Source: Haemophilus parainfluenzae (lineage in GTDB: Bacteria; Pseudomonadota; Gammaproteobacteria; Enterobacterales; Pasteurellaceae). From it: 58,879 bases of DNA. Every line of letters begins with the position of its first letter. Position 1 is the first letter of the stretch. The notes under the pieces are model-generated. The model made no database searches. It saw only the letters and a program-made list of their open reading frames with translations, and was not told where the DNA came from. Shown here piece by piece: positions 35,102-42,829 of the stretch. The position numbers and the translations under genes were made by a program. Location of the stretch: the NCBI RefSeq assembly GCF_003252725.1, contig NZ_QEPO01000009.1, positions 1 through 58,879 on the forward strand. The letters are read 5' to 3'.

Positions 35102-35785
35102 ATGAATTGGACAGAACGACTTAAAGAAGAATTTTTATCAGGTTGGAAACCTTTTGAAGTGGCATGGGTAGTTATTTTCCTTGCTGCACAAATTATTGCT
35201 TATGTTCTTATGCCGGATAGCCCATTAGGCATGATTTCGGGTATTGCAGGTATTCTCTGTGTAGTATTTGTGAGTAAAGGAAAAATTAGTAACTATTTCT
35301 TTGGGCTTATTTTTGCTTATACCTATTTTTATGTCTCCTGGGGAAGCAATTTTCTTGGTGAAATGAATACGGCGCTCTATGTCTATATTCCATCACAATT
35401 TATCGGGTATTTCATGTGGAAACAAAACATGCAAAACGATGATGGTGGTGAAAGTGTGATTGCCAAAGCCTTGACTCCAAAAGGTTGGGCAATTTTGCTT
35501 GTGAGTGTTGCGATTGGTACTCTTTGTTTTGTACAGGCTTTAAAAGCAGCGGGTGGGAGTTCTACAACGCTAGATGGTTTAACCACAATTATCACTGTAG
35601 CGGCGCAATTATTGATGATTTTGCGTTATCGTGAGCAATGGTTATTATGGATTGTCTTAAATGTGCTTTCCATTTTGCTTTGGCAAGGGCAGCCAGCGAT
35701 GTATTTAATGTATAGTGCTTACTTACTTAACTCATTATACGGTTATTACAACTGGACGAAACTCGTCAAAGTGGAAAGCCACTAA
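35102..35785 (+). CDS. pnuC: Nicotinamide riboside transporter PnuC
   Basis: A facilitator that imports nicotinamide riboside for NAD synthesis; Haemophilus needs it to use V factor. About seven membrane helices span the protein. Family features include the FAYTYFYVSWGSNFLGEMNTAL segment and the C-terminal Trp-rich WLLWIVLNVLSILLWQGQPAMYLMYSAYLLNSLYGYYNW region (described here in pieces: WIVLNVLSILLW, then YSAYLLNSLYGYYNW). I chose the ATG at 35102 (227 aa) because CAGGAG lies 6-11 nt upstream; an in-frame ATG at 35069 has no ribosome site. It works downstream of the e(P4) phosphatase at 7541. Confidence 0.95.
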   Translation: MNWTERLKEEFLSGWKPFEVAWVVIFLAAQIIAYVLMPDSPLGMISGIAGILCVVFVSKGKISNYFFGLIFAYTYFYVSWGSNFLGEMNTALYVYIPSQFIGYFMWKQNMQNDDGGESVIAKALTPKGWAILLVSVAIGTLCFVQALKAAGGSSTTLDGLTTIITVAAQLLMILRYREQWLLWIVLNVLSILLWQGQPAMYLMYSAYLLNSLYGYYNWTKLVKVESH

Positions 35786-35794
35786 TCACATCAA

Positions 35795-35830
35795 TAAAAA
35801 AGGGCATAGTAATATGCCCTTACATTTTTA
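35795..35830. terminator. Terminator between pnuC and trmN
   Basis: AGGGCATA (35801-35808) and TATGCCCT (35813-35820) pair around GTAA, with A residues before and a T-rich tail. It overlaps the stop codon of trmN on the other strand. Confidence 0.8.
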
Positions 35831-36518
35831 AATAAAATGCCTTCGTCAACGCAATAAATGCTTCGGTGTACTGATTGTTTTCGTCATAAATCACCAAGCT
35901 ATCTTTTACCTGTAGTAAATGCTCTCGGCTAAACGTGAGTAACATCCGTTGTGGCTCTTTTCCTATTTTTGTAATGACATCAGTCTGCTTAATGCAATAA
36001 AGTGCGGTTGAATTTATCAATGTTTTCCCCGCCTCATAAGGCAAGACAAAACTAATCTTCCCTTTTTCGGATAAACAACTCGTCGCCCAATTTAACCAAT
36101 CTAAATGGCTTTGTTGAACATAACGGGCAAGCGCTCGTTCGTCATTTTTACATTCCACACCTTGCGCAAAATAAGGCGGATTAGCCACAATTAAATCAAA
36201 TTGATGTGCTGTTTGTAGGCAATAGGTTTGCACATCTTGGCGTGTTAAATGAAGGCGATTGCGCCATGGCGAAGCCTTAAAGTTTTCTTGTGCTTGTTGT
36301 GCTGCAAGGGGATCAAGTTCAACGGCTTCAATTTGGCAATGCACATGACTTCGTTGGGCGAGCATTAATGCAACCAAGCCTGTGCCAGTTCCCATATCAA
36401 GAATACGTTGACAATCAGACACATCTGCCCAGGCACCCAGTAAAATTCCGTCAGTACCGACTTTCATCGCACAATGTTGTTGATTAATATGGAATTGTTT
36501 AAAGGTAAAGCTGCTCAT
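35820..36518 (-). CDS. trmN: tRNA1(Val) (adenine-37-N6)-methyltransferase
   Basis: A YfiC-type enzyme that makes m6A37 in tRNA-Val. SAM motif I is LDMGTGTGLVALMLAQR (about residues 40-56), and the catalytic motif IV is NPPYF (about 113-117), typical of adenine-N6 enzymes. The N-terminal FKQFHINQQHCAMKVGTDGILLG pattern is family-specific (split here as FTFKQFHINQ and KVGTDGILLGAW). The length is 232 aa. It is divergent from srmB, as yfiC and srmB are in E. coli. Confidence 0.93.
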   Translation of the reverse strand: MSSFTFKQFHINQQHCAMKVGTDGILLGAWADVSDCQRILDMGTGTGLVALMLAQRSHVHCQIEAVELDPLAAQQAQENFKASPWRNRLHLTRQDVQTYCLQTAHQFDLIVANPPYFAQGVECKNDERALARYVQQSHLDWLNWATSCLSEKGKISFVLPYEAGKTLINSTALYCIKQTDVITKIGKEPQRMLLTFSREHLLQVKDSLVIYDENNQYTEAFIALTKAFYLKM

Positions 36519-36588
36519 AAAATCTTGCGGAAAATGACCGCACTTTCAGGTATAATCAGCCCCAATTTTAACAAATTAACGCAAAATA

Positions 36589-37917
36589 ATGAATTTATCC
36601 CCATTTGAAGAATTCGATCTTTCCCCCGAATTATTAAAAGCCTTAGAAAAGAAAGGCTACACCCGCCCAACCGCAATCCAATTAGAAGCGATTCCTGCTG
36701 CCATGGAAGAGCGGGATGTGCTCGGTTCTGCACCAACAGGTACAGGCAAAACGGCTGCATTTTTATTGCCGGCAATTCAGCATTTATTGGATTACCCACG
36801 TCGTAAACCAGGTGCGCCTCGCATTTTAATTTTAACGCCAACCCGTGAGTTAGCGATGCAGGTTGCAGAGCAAGCGGAAGAGTTGGCGCAATTCACGCAT
36901 TTGAAGATTGCAACCATTACCGGCGGTGTGGCGTATCAAAATCATGGGGAAGTATTTAATTCAAATCAGGATATCGTGGTGGCAACACCGGGGCGTTTAT
37001 TGCAATACATCAAAGAAGAAAACTTTGATTGTCGCGCGGTGGAAATGCTGATTTTTGATGAAGCAGATCGCATGTTGCAAATGGGCTTTGGGCAAGATGC
37101 GGAGAAAATTGCCGCTGAAACGCGTTGGCGTAAACAAACGCTCCTTTTCTCAGCCACATTAGAAGGCGAGCTATTAGTTGACTTTGCAGAACGTTTATTG
37201 AATGATCCGGTAAAAATTGATGCCGAGCCAAGTCGTCGTGAGCGTAAGAAAATCAATCAGTGGTATTATCACGCCGATAGCAATGAACATAAAATTAAGT
37301 TGCTTGCACGTTTTATCGAAACCGAGAAAGTGAGCCGTGGTATTGTGTTTGTCCGTCGTAGAGAAGATGTGCGTGAGCTTTCTGAAACTTTGCGTAAACG
37401 TGGCATTCGCTCTACTTATCTAGAAGGCGATATGGCACAAACGCAACGTAATAATGCCATTGATAAATTGAAATCAGGAGTTGTTACTGTGTTAGTAGCC
37501 ACTGACGTGGCTGCTCGCGGAATTGATATTGATGATGTCACACATGTCATGAACTTCGATTTGCCTTACAGCGCAGATACCTATTTACATCGTATTGGTC
37601 GTACGGCTCGCGCAGGGAAAAAGGGTACAGCAGTTTCTTTTGTGGAAGCCCATGATTACAAATTGCTCGGTAAAATTAAACGCTATACGGAAGAGCTTTT
37701 GAAAGCACGTATTTTAGAAGGATTAGAGCCTCGCACTAAACCACCGAAAGATGGGGAAGTAAAATCCATGTCTAAAAAGCAAAAAGCGCGTATTAAAGAA
37801 AAGCGTGAAGAAAAGAAAAAATCAGAGGTGAAGAAGAAAGCTAAACTTCGTCATAAAGATACGAAAAACATTGGTAAACGTCGTAAACCAAGCACAGAAA
37901 AAACAGCCGAGAAATAA
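36589..37917 (+). CDS. srmB: ATP-dependent RNA helicase SrmB
   Basis: A DEAD-box helicase acting early in 50S assembly. Motifs: Q motif RPTAIQLEAIP, I APTGTGKT, Ia PTRELAMQ, II DEAD (in FDEADRMLQMGF), III SAT, V ATDVAARGIDID and VI HRIGRTARAG. The C-terminal tail after residue 385 is Lys-rich and basic (for example KKQKARIKEKREEKKKSEVK). The length of 442 aa and the divergent neighbour trmN fit SrmB over other DEAD-box paralogues. Confidence 0.93.
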   Translation: MNLSPFEEFDLSPELLKALEKKGYTRPTAIQLEAIPAAMEERDVLGSAPTGTGKTAAFLLPAIQHLLDYPRRKPGAPRILILTPTRELAMQVAEQAEELAQFTHLKIATITGGVAYQNHGEVFNSNQDIVVATPGRLLQYIKEENFDCRAVEMLIFDEADRMLQMGFGQDAEKIAAETRWRKQTLLFSATLEGELLVDFAERLLNDPVKIDAEPSRRERKKINQWYYHADSNEHKIKLLARFIETEKVSRGIVFVRRREDVRELSETLRKRGIRSTYLEGDMAQTQRNNAIDKLKSGVVTVLVATDVAARGIDIDDVTHVMNFDLPYSADTYLHRIGRTARAGKKGTAVSFVEAHDYKLLGKIKRYTEELLKARILEGLEPRTKPPKDGEVKSMSKKQKARIKEKREEKKKSEVKKKAKLRHKDTKNIGKRRKPSTEKTAEK

Positions 37918-37920
37918 TAA

Positions 37921-37957
37921 AAAAATAACCGCCACTTGTTAAGTGCGGTTATTTTTT
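37921..37957. terminator. Terminator after srmB
   Basis: AAAATAACCGC and GCGGTTATTTT pair and are followed by T residues; the loop includes half of an uptake signal (AAGTGCGGTT). It also lies just past the stop of the leftward lipoprotein gene. Confidence 0.85.
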
Positions 37958-37960
37958 TGA

Positions 37961-38164
37961 CTATTTATTGACTTGGCTACCGATTACGCCACCTAATGCG
38001 GCACCACCTAATGTGGTCGCGGCATTACCACCAAGCATATAGCCTGCTGCACCACCAATAGCTGCACCAGCTGTTGTATTTTTTTGTGTACGGTTCATAT
38101 TTCCACATGCAGCAAGGGAAATAACAGTCATCGCGATAACAAGTGATTTTCCAATTAATTTCAT
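37961..38164 (-). CDS. OsmB-like glycine-zipper lipoprotein
   Basis: A 67-aa lipoprotein with signal peptide MKLIGKSLVIAMTVISLAAC; Cys20 is in the lipobox LAAC. The mature part is a glycine-zipper hairpin (GAAIGGAAGYMLGG and GGAALGGVIGSQVNK), the pattern of the OsmB / SlyB 2TM-glycine-zipper family. Similarity to E. coli OsmB in size and C-terminus (GGVIG.QV.K) supports the call. Osmotic induction in this organism is not shown by the sequence. Confidence 0.82.
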   Translation of the reverse strand: MKLIGKSLVIAMTVISLAACGNMNRTQKNTTAGAAIGGAAGYMLGGNAATTLGGAALGGVIGSQVNK

Positions 38165-38293
38165 AGGATCTCTCCGTGTTTAACATATAAAACTATCCAT
38201 ATTGATAGTACTCCATAAGACAAACAGAGATGAATGAAAGTTCAAAAATATGTGTTTTTCGATGTTTTTTTGAACAATTGAATATATTGAATG

Positions 38294-38614
38294 TTAATCT
38301 TTAGCTTGATCTAATACTTTCGCAACCACTTTCAAATATTCAATCGCCAATCCATGGTGTCCTGTACTCGCATTAAATACTAAATCTTCACTTAATACAC
38401 CACAAGGCATATCCTCTGGGATTTTACCGTCCTCATAAGCTTGATAATCTTCTCGCCAGTCACCATCAAAATAATAGTGTTCTAAGGTTTTCATTTTTGG
38501 TAAGAAAGCTTGCCATTTTTCAAGAAATTGTTCCGCGTCAGCTAAGAAACTCTCCGCTTCATTGAGAAGGTTTTCCATTTCTGAAATTTTATCTAAGCGT
38601 GATTGAGGTAACAT
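38294..38614 (-). CDS. DUF4298-type small protein, function unknown
   Basis: A soluble, acidic 106-aa protein. An N-terminal helix pair rich in Glu and Leu (RLDKISEMENLLNEAESFLA) is followed by EHYYFDGDWREDYQAYEDGK and a C-terminal LIEYLKVVAKVLDQ-like helix; this pattern is that of the DUF4298 family. The function is unknown. I use the ATG at 38614, with TGGAGA upstream, in preference to an in-frame TTG four codons earlier. Confidence 0.75.
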   Translation of the reverse strand: MLPQSRLDKISEMENLLNEAESFLADAEQFLEKWQAFLPKMKTLEHYYFDGDWREDYQAYEDGKIPEDMPCGVLSEDLVFNASTGHHGLAIEYLKVVAKVLDQAKD

Positions 38615-38693
38615 AGGTTTCTCCAAAATAAGGTAAAAATAAACCGCACTTTATGCGAACAAAGTGCGGTGAGTTTATCATACGTTTTTAGAC

Positions 38694-40148
38694 TTACACA
38701 TCATAAGTAGTAGATGCAGTATTACCACCGCGACCTGTCCAGTTGGTGTGGAAGAATTCACCACGTGGTTTATCAGTACGTTCATAAGTGTGAGCACCGA
38801 AGTAGTCACGCTGTGCTTGCAATAAGTTTGCTGGTAAGCGTGCTGAAGTATAACCATCTAAGAAAGTGATTGCAGATGCCATACAAGGCATTGGGATACC
38901 CACTTCGATCGATTTTGCCACCACCTTACGCCAGTCGCTTAATGCGTTTTCTAAAATGCCTTTGAAGTAGCTATCTGAACCCAAGAAGATTAAGTCTGGA
39001 TTTGCTTCATATGCATCACGAATGTTACCTAAGAAACGGCTACGGATAATACAACCTTCACGCCATAATAATGCCGTTGCGCCGTAGTTGATGTTCCAGC
39101 CAAATTGTTCAGAGGCTTCGCGAATCAGCATAAAGCCTTGTGCGTAAGAAATGATTTTTGACGCCAATAATGCTTTACGTACTGCTTCAATCCACACTTT
39201 TTTGTCGCCTTCAACCGGTTGAATTGTTTTGCCAAATAATTGATTAGCGGCAACACGTTGATCTTTAAATGAAGATACGCAACGAGCAAAGACGGATTCA
39301 GTGATTAAGGTTAATGGAATACCGAAATCTAATGCATTGATACCTGTCCATTTACCAGTCCCTTTTTGGCCAGCTGTATCTAAGATTTTTTCAACTAATG
39401 GTTCACCATCAGCATCTTTATAACCAAGAATATCGGTGGTGATATCAATTAAATAGCTATCAAGTTCAGTTTTTTTCCATTCTGCGAAGATAGCTTGCAT
39501 TTCTTCATAGCTTAAGCCTAAACCTTCTTTTAAGAATTGGTAAGCTTCACAGATTAATTGCATATCGCCATATTCGATACCATTGTGAACCATTTTCACA
39601 AAGTGGCCAGCACCTTCACCGCCAACCCAGTCACAGCAAGGCTCACCTTGTTCGGTTTTAGCTGAGATTGCTTGGAAGATTGGTTTGACATATGACCATG
39701 CTTCTTGGTTACCACCCGGCATGATAGATGGCCCATGGCGCGCGCCTTCTTCACCGCCCGAAACACCCGAACCGATAAAACGAATGCCTTTTTCTGCCAA
39801 TGCTTTAACACGACGGTTGGTATCAGGATAGTTTGAGTTACCCCCATCAATGATGATGTCGCCTTCTTCTAAGTGCGGTAATAATGCCTCAATGAATTGA
39901 TCCACTACATCACCCGCACGTACCATTAACATCACTTTACGTGGTTTTTCTAATTTAGAAGCTAAATCTTCTAAAGAGTATGCGCCGATAATATTGGTGC
40001 CTTTTGCCGCACCTTGTAAAAATTCATCCACTTTTGAAGTCGTACGGTTATATGCCACAACTTTAAAGCCATGATCATTCATATTTAAAATGAGGTTTTG
40101 CCCCATTACGGCTAAGCCGATAACACCGATGTCGCCTTTTACTGACAT
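38694..40148 (-). CDS. gnd: 6-phosphogluconate dehydrogenase (NADP+)
   Basis: The oxidative decarboxylase that yields ribulose 5-phosphate and NADPH. The Rossmann start is IGVIGLAVMGQNLILNMNDHG (given as GLAVMGQNL, about residues 11-19). The substrate and catalytic segment is GSGVSGGEEGARHGPSIMPG (about 127-146), with catalytic Lys in FVKMVHNGIEYGDMQ. The C-terminal tail ends HTNWTGRGGNTASTTYDV. The length of 484 aa is normal. zwf and pgl, the two preceding pathway steps, lie at 42063-44311. Confidence 0.98.
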   Translation of the reverse strand: MSVKGDIGVIGLAVMGQNLILNMNDHGFKVVAYNRTTSKVDEFLQGAAKGTNIIGAYSLEDLASKLEKPRKVMLMVRAGDVVDQFIEALLPHLEEGDIIIDGGNSNYPDTNRRVKALAEKGIRFIGSGVSGGEEGARHGPSIMPGGNQEAWSYVKPIFQAISAKTEQGEPCCDWVGGEGAGHFVKMVHNGIEYGDMQLICEAYQFLKEGLGLSYEEMQAIFAEWKKTELDSYLIDITTDILGYKDADGEPLVEKILDTAGQKGTGKWTGINALDFGIPLTLITESVFARCVSSFKDQRVAANQLFGKTIQPVEGDKKVWIEAVRKALLASKIISYAQGFMLIREASEQFGWNINYGATALLWREGCIIRSRFLGNIRDAYEANPDLIFLGSDSYFKGILENALSDWRKVVAKSIEVGIPMPCMASAITFLDGYTSARLPANLLQAQRDYFGAHTYERTDKPRGEFFHTNWTGRGGNTASTTYDV

Positions 40149-40205
40149 TGTTTTCTCCTGTTGTAGGGCGGGGGATTATCCCACCATTATTTTTAAATAA
40201 TTAAT

Positions 40206-40223
40206 AGTGGGATAAATCCCACT
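40206..40223. repeat. GTGGGAT inverted repeats upstream of gnd
   Basis: AGTGGGAT and ATCCCACT (40206-40223) form a perfect 8-bp hairpin. A further TATCCCACC copy lies at about 40178-40186, so three copies of GTGGGAT or its complement are within 50 bp. It could be a terminator for the leftward gene at 40236 or part of the gnd leader; no T tract settles it. Confidence 0.55.
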
Positions 40224-40235
40224 TTAAGATATAAA

Positions 40236-40631
40236 CTATTTATGTTTATTTTTTATAATATAATCAAAAACATCTCTATTAAAAAATCCAGAATTATAGC
40301 TATTTGTTCTTTCCCGCAAAGGAGTAATAATTCCTTCATTTATATATTCAGGTAAGTTTTTAATAAAAATAACATCTGAAGGGTCTTTATGATATCCCAG
40401 ATAAATTAGAATTTGAGCTTGTATATCATTTATCTGAACTAACTTTACTCTATCAAATTTATATCTTTGATAATCAACAGCAATCAGATAGCCGATAGCA
40501 TCTAAATATTCTTCGAATTTTTCTCTGCTAAAAAAAGAATTGTGACAAAAGTCGTGTAAAAAACTATTAGGATTTTCTTCATAATTATCATCAATAATTT
40601 TTTTCGCATTTTCAATCTGTGTTGTAGACAT
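40236..40631 (-). CDS. Uncharacterised protein of 131 aa in an accessory islet
   Basis: I do not recognise this family with confidence. It is soluble, without signal or membrane segments, and markedly AT-rich compared with gnd. The aromatic and acidic pattern (SFLHDFCHNSFFSREKFEEY, then YLGYHKDPSDVIFIKNLPEY) recalls small immunity-type proteins that accompany toxins, but no toxin gene is next to it, so this is only a guess. The ATG at 40631 is preferred over the TTG at 40634; the ribosome site is weak (AAGGGAAACC). Confidence 0.65.
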   Translation of the reverse strand: MSTTQIENAKKIIDDNYEENPNSFLHDFCHNSFFSREKFEEYLDAIGYLIAVDYQRYKFDRVKLVQINDIQAQILIYLGYHKDPSDVIFIKNLPEYINEGIITPLRERTNSYNSGFFNRDVFDYIIKNKHK

Positions 40632-40655
40632 CAAGGTTTCCCTTATACAATTAAA

Positions 40656-40815
40656 TTAACTCTTTGCCCACGCACTCATATGTTGCATAAATCTAATGCG
40701 GATAATAATCTACAGCTTACGTAGCATATAAAAGCACAATTTTAGCTTGTGGATGTAAGACTTGTTTAGTATGTTCAATCAATTGCAAGATGATACCTTG
40801 TTTCAGATATTCTAT
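40656..40815 (-). pseudogene. Decayed 3' fragment of a GNAT acetyltransferase
   Basis: This stretch is a degenerate copy of the last ~160 bp of the intact acetyltransferase gene at 41637. Both share, for example, GCACTCATATG, GCGGATAATAATC, AAAAGCACAATTTT and GCTTGTGGATGTAAG in the same order. The copy lacks two bases near 40694 (CTAATGCGG against CCAATATGCGG), which breaks the frame, and has other changes. The 5' part of the gene is absent. Confidence 0.85.
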
Positions 40816-40828
40816 AGCAAAAATTCTT

Positions 40829-41161
40829 TTAAATTTCTCTAATTAAAGAGCTGCCTTGCTCTAACGTGTCTAGCCACTGCCATTTTTCATGGCCGATGAG
40901 TTTGCTTTCTTCTAAAGAAAATGTTGTACAGCAACGCCCCAAACGATTTTCTAGAGATTGATTTAAATGTTGATACGTAAATTCAATTTGAGTATCGTTA
41001 ATCCACTTCCCAATTAAAAAGCCTTTTAAAATTTCACCACCACAATATTCGGCCCAAATCATTTTACCTTGTTGATGGTAATGAAATTCTGTTTGGCTAC
41101 TCACCTCACCATTTGCGGTGTTTTCAACAGCAACAAATTTTTTATTATCTAAATTCAACAT
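40829..41161 (-). CDS. Small conserved protein of unknown function (often labelled N-acetylglutamate synthase-like)
   Basis: A 110-aa soluble protein: LDNKKFVAVENTANGEVSSQ, then GGEILKGFLIGKWINDTQIE and the closing HEKWQWLDTLEQGSSLIREI. Proteins of this pattern are often labelled as N-acetylglutamate synthase in databases, but it has no acetyltransferase fold motif that I can see, and I do not endorse that name. I use the ATG at 41161, with AGGG about 8 nt upstream; an in-frame GTG lies three codons earlier. It sits between the decayed GNAT copy and a lipoprotein gene. Confidence 0.7.
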   Translation of the reverse strand: MLNLDNKKFVAVENTANGEVSSQTEFHYHQQGKMIWAEYCGGEILKGFLIGKWINDTQIEFTYQHLNQSLENRLGRCCTTFSLEESKLIGHEKWQWLDTLEQGSSLIREI

Positions 41162-41193
41162 TAAAGTCACCCTGCATCTGATGTATCTATATC

Positions 41194-41610
41194 TTATTTT
41201 TGCATAATGTAATGCATTTCTACATTTTTCGCTTTTGCGGCTTTTTCTAGATCTGCTTTATCACTTTGACTATCTCCAACAAGGTATAAAGATACATCCT
41301 TGCCGACCTTTTCTGCATTATTTAGTCCATACATAGCAACTGCTTTATTCACAGATTGACTGTTCCCTGCAATTCCGATGTGTAAATTATCTGTAGCTAA
41401 AAGAGATACGAGTCGTTTTCCTGAAGTACCACCTGCGGTTCTAATCGTTGCTACAAGCATTCCATTTGAAACTGGGTTTCCTGCTTCTGGAACTTGAAGC
41501 ATTACTGAGCGATTATCTTTTGGCATTTGTGCCACTAACTGATCTAAAGATGGACCAGATGAACAAGCAAATAATAATGTTGAAGTAAGTAGTACAAACA
41601 GTTTTTTCAT
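41194..41610 (-). CDS. Uncharacterised lipoprotein
   Basis: A 138-aa protein with a lipoprotein signal peptide (MKKLFVLLTSTLLFACSS); Cys16 is in LFAC. The mature part is soluble, with repeats of small residues (VATIRTAGGTSGKRLVSLLA and KAAKAKNVEMHYIMQK at the end). No enzymatic motif is recognisable. The ATG at 41610 follows ATGGAGACAAAA, which supplies GGAG; the longer reading starting at 41622 would place that ribosome site inside the gene. Confidence 0.75.
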   Translation of the reverse strand: MKKLFVLLTSTLLFACSSGPSLDQLVAQMPKDNRSVMLQVPEAGNPVSNGMLVATIRTAGGTSGKRLVSLLATDNLHIGIAGNSQSVNKAVAMYGLNNAEKVGKDVSLYLVGDSQSDKADLEKAAKAKNVEMHYIMQK

Positions 41611-41636
41611 TTTTGTCTCCATATCATTCTAATAAA

Positions 41637-42029
41637 TTAACTCTTCGTCCATGCACTCATATGCTGCGTAAATCCAATATGCGGATAATAATCCACTGCT
41701 TGCGGAGCCGATAAAAGCACAATTTTGGCTTGTGGATGTAAGGCTTGTTTAGCATGTTCAATTAACTGTAAACCGATACCTTGTTTTTGATATTGTTCAT
41801 CAACCGCTAAATCAGATAAATAACAGCAATAGGCAAAATCCGTCACGGAACGTGCCACACCTACTAATCGTTCACCATCCCACGCTGTGATTAATAAATC
41901 TGCATGGTGTAACATTGCCGCGACACGTTTTTCATCCTCTAACGGACGGCGTGCCCCAAGCGTTGTTTTATTTAACAATTCAATAAATTGTTTAACTGAA
42001 ATTGGTTCATTTACTTTGTAGTCTATCAT
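41637..42029 (-). CDS. GNAT-family N-acetyltransferase
   Basis: A 130-aa acyl-CoA-dependent acetyltransferase. The acetyl-CoA-binding motif A is LSDLAVDEQYQKQGIGLQLI (about residues 71-90, Q-x-x-G-I-G), and the C-terminal YYPHIGFTQHMSAW is the usual Tyr-rich motif B. The substrate is unknown. It follows pgl after about 30 nt. A decayed copy of its 3' end lies about 980 bp further on at 40656. Confidence 0.85.
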   Translation of the reverse strand: MIDYKVNEPISVKQFIELLNKTTLGARRPLEDEKRVAAMLHHADLLITAWDGERLVGVARSVTDFAYCCYLSDLAVDEQYQKQGIGLQLIEHAKQALHPQAKIVLLSAPQAVDYYPHIGFTQHMSAWTKS

Positions 42030-42062
42030 TTTGCAATCCTATGATATTTGATACTCAACTTG

Positions 42063-42761
42063 TTATAGCAATTTCGCCGCCGCTTTATCCAAATACCATT
42101 CCGTCACCCCATTTTTTGCTTTAATTTTGGCAGCAGGGTAAGGCAGATTTTCTGCAGGCGTCGTTTGGATTTCTTTCAGAATTTCTGCTTTGCTTTCGCC
42201 GGTGACCAAATAGGTAATGCGTTTGGCTTGTTCAATGAGTTTGGCTGTTTTAGAAATGCGGATTTGACCGCTTTCAGGGTGTTTTGCAATGATGGCAAGA
42301 TTTTCGTCATCAAAATTGGTTTGATGTGGGAAGAGAGAAGCGGTATGACCATCAGTTCCCATACCTAAAATGATCCAATCAAAAACACCGTTTGGAATGA
42401 CCGCACTTAATTCTTCTTCGAAGCGTTTTAGTTCAAAGTGCGGTTCATTTTCGCCACGAATTCTGTGGATGTTTTCCGTTGGAATTTGAATATGATCGAA
42501 TAAGAGTTTTTGCACTTCGCCATAGTTGCTTTCTGAATCGGTTAGTGGAACCATGCGATCATCACCCCACCAAAAATGCAGATTCTTCCAGTTAATTTGT
42601 TCTGCATAAGGCGCTTTGGCTAAGGTTTTAAATAACAACTTAGGCGTTGAACCACCAGAAAGGGAAATATGTACAGGGTGATTTAATTGGCTATAAATCA
42701 CAAATTCTTGGGCGATCTTTTCAACAGCGTGTTGAGCCGTTGGGAAGGTGATGGTGTTCAT
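42063..42761 (-). CDS. pgl: 6-phosphogluconolactonase
   Basis: The second step of the oxidative pentose phosphate pathway: hydrolysis of 6-phosphogluconolactone. The DevB/SOL-type features are HISLSGGSTPKLLFKTLA, WWGDDRMVPLTDSESNYGEV (about residues 62-83 in part) and LGMGTDGHTASLFPH (about 150-164). The length is 232 aa. It lies 68 nt downstream of zwf and is probably cotranscribed. Two uptake signals are in the gene (about 42402 and 42436). Confidence 0.96.
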   Translation of the reverse strand: MNTITFPTAQHAVEKIAQEFVIYSQLNHPVHISLSGGSTPKLLFKTLAKAPYAEQINWKNLHFWWGDDRMVPLTDSESNYGEVQKLLFDHIQIPTENIHRIRGENEPHFELKRFEEELSAVIPNGVFDWIILGMGTDGHTASLFPHQTNFDDENLAIIAKHPESGQIRISKTAKLIEQAKRITYLVTGESKAEILKEIQTTPAENLPYPAAKIKAKNGVTEWYLDKAAAKLL

Positions 42762-42829
42762 GTTTGCTTCTCTTTATATTGGATATAAGCCTTCTTCCGC
42801 TTGTAGGGAAGAAGGCTTGCGATTAATGA

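Noticed and set aside
40200-40235. A riboswitch in the gnd leader
   Set aside because: The GTGGGAT repeats make one simple hairpin only; no conserved riboswitch core is visible.
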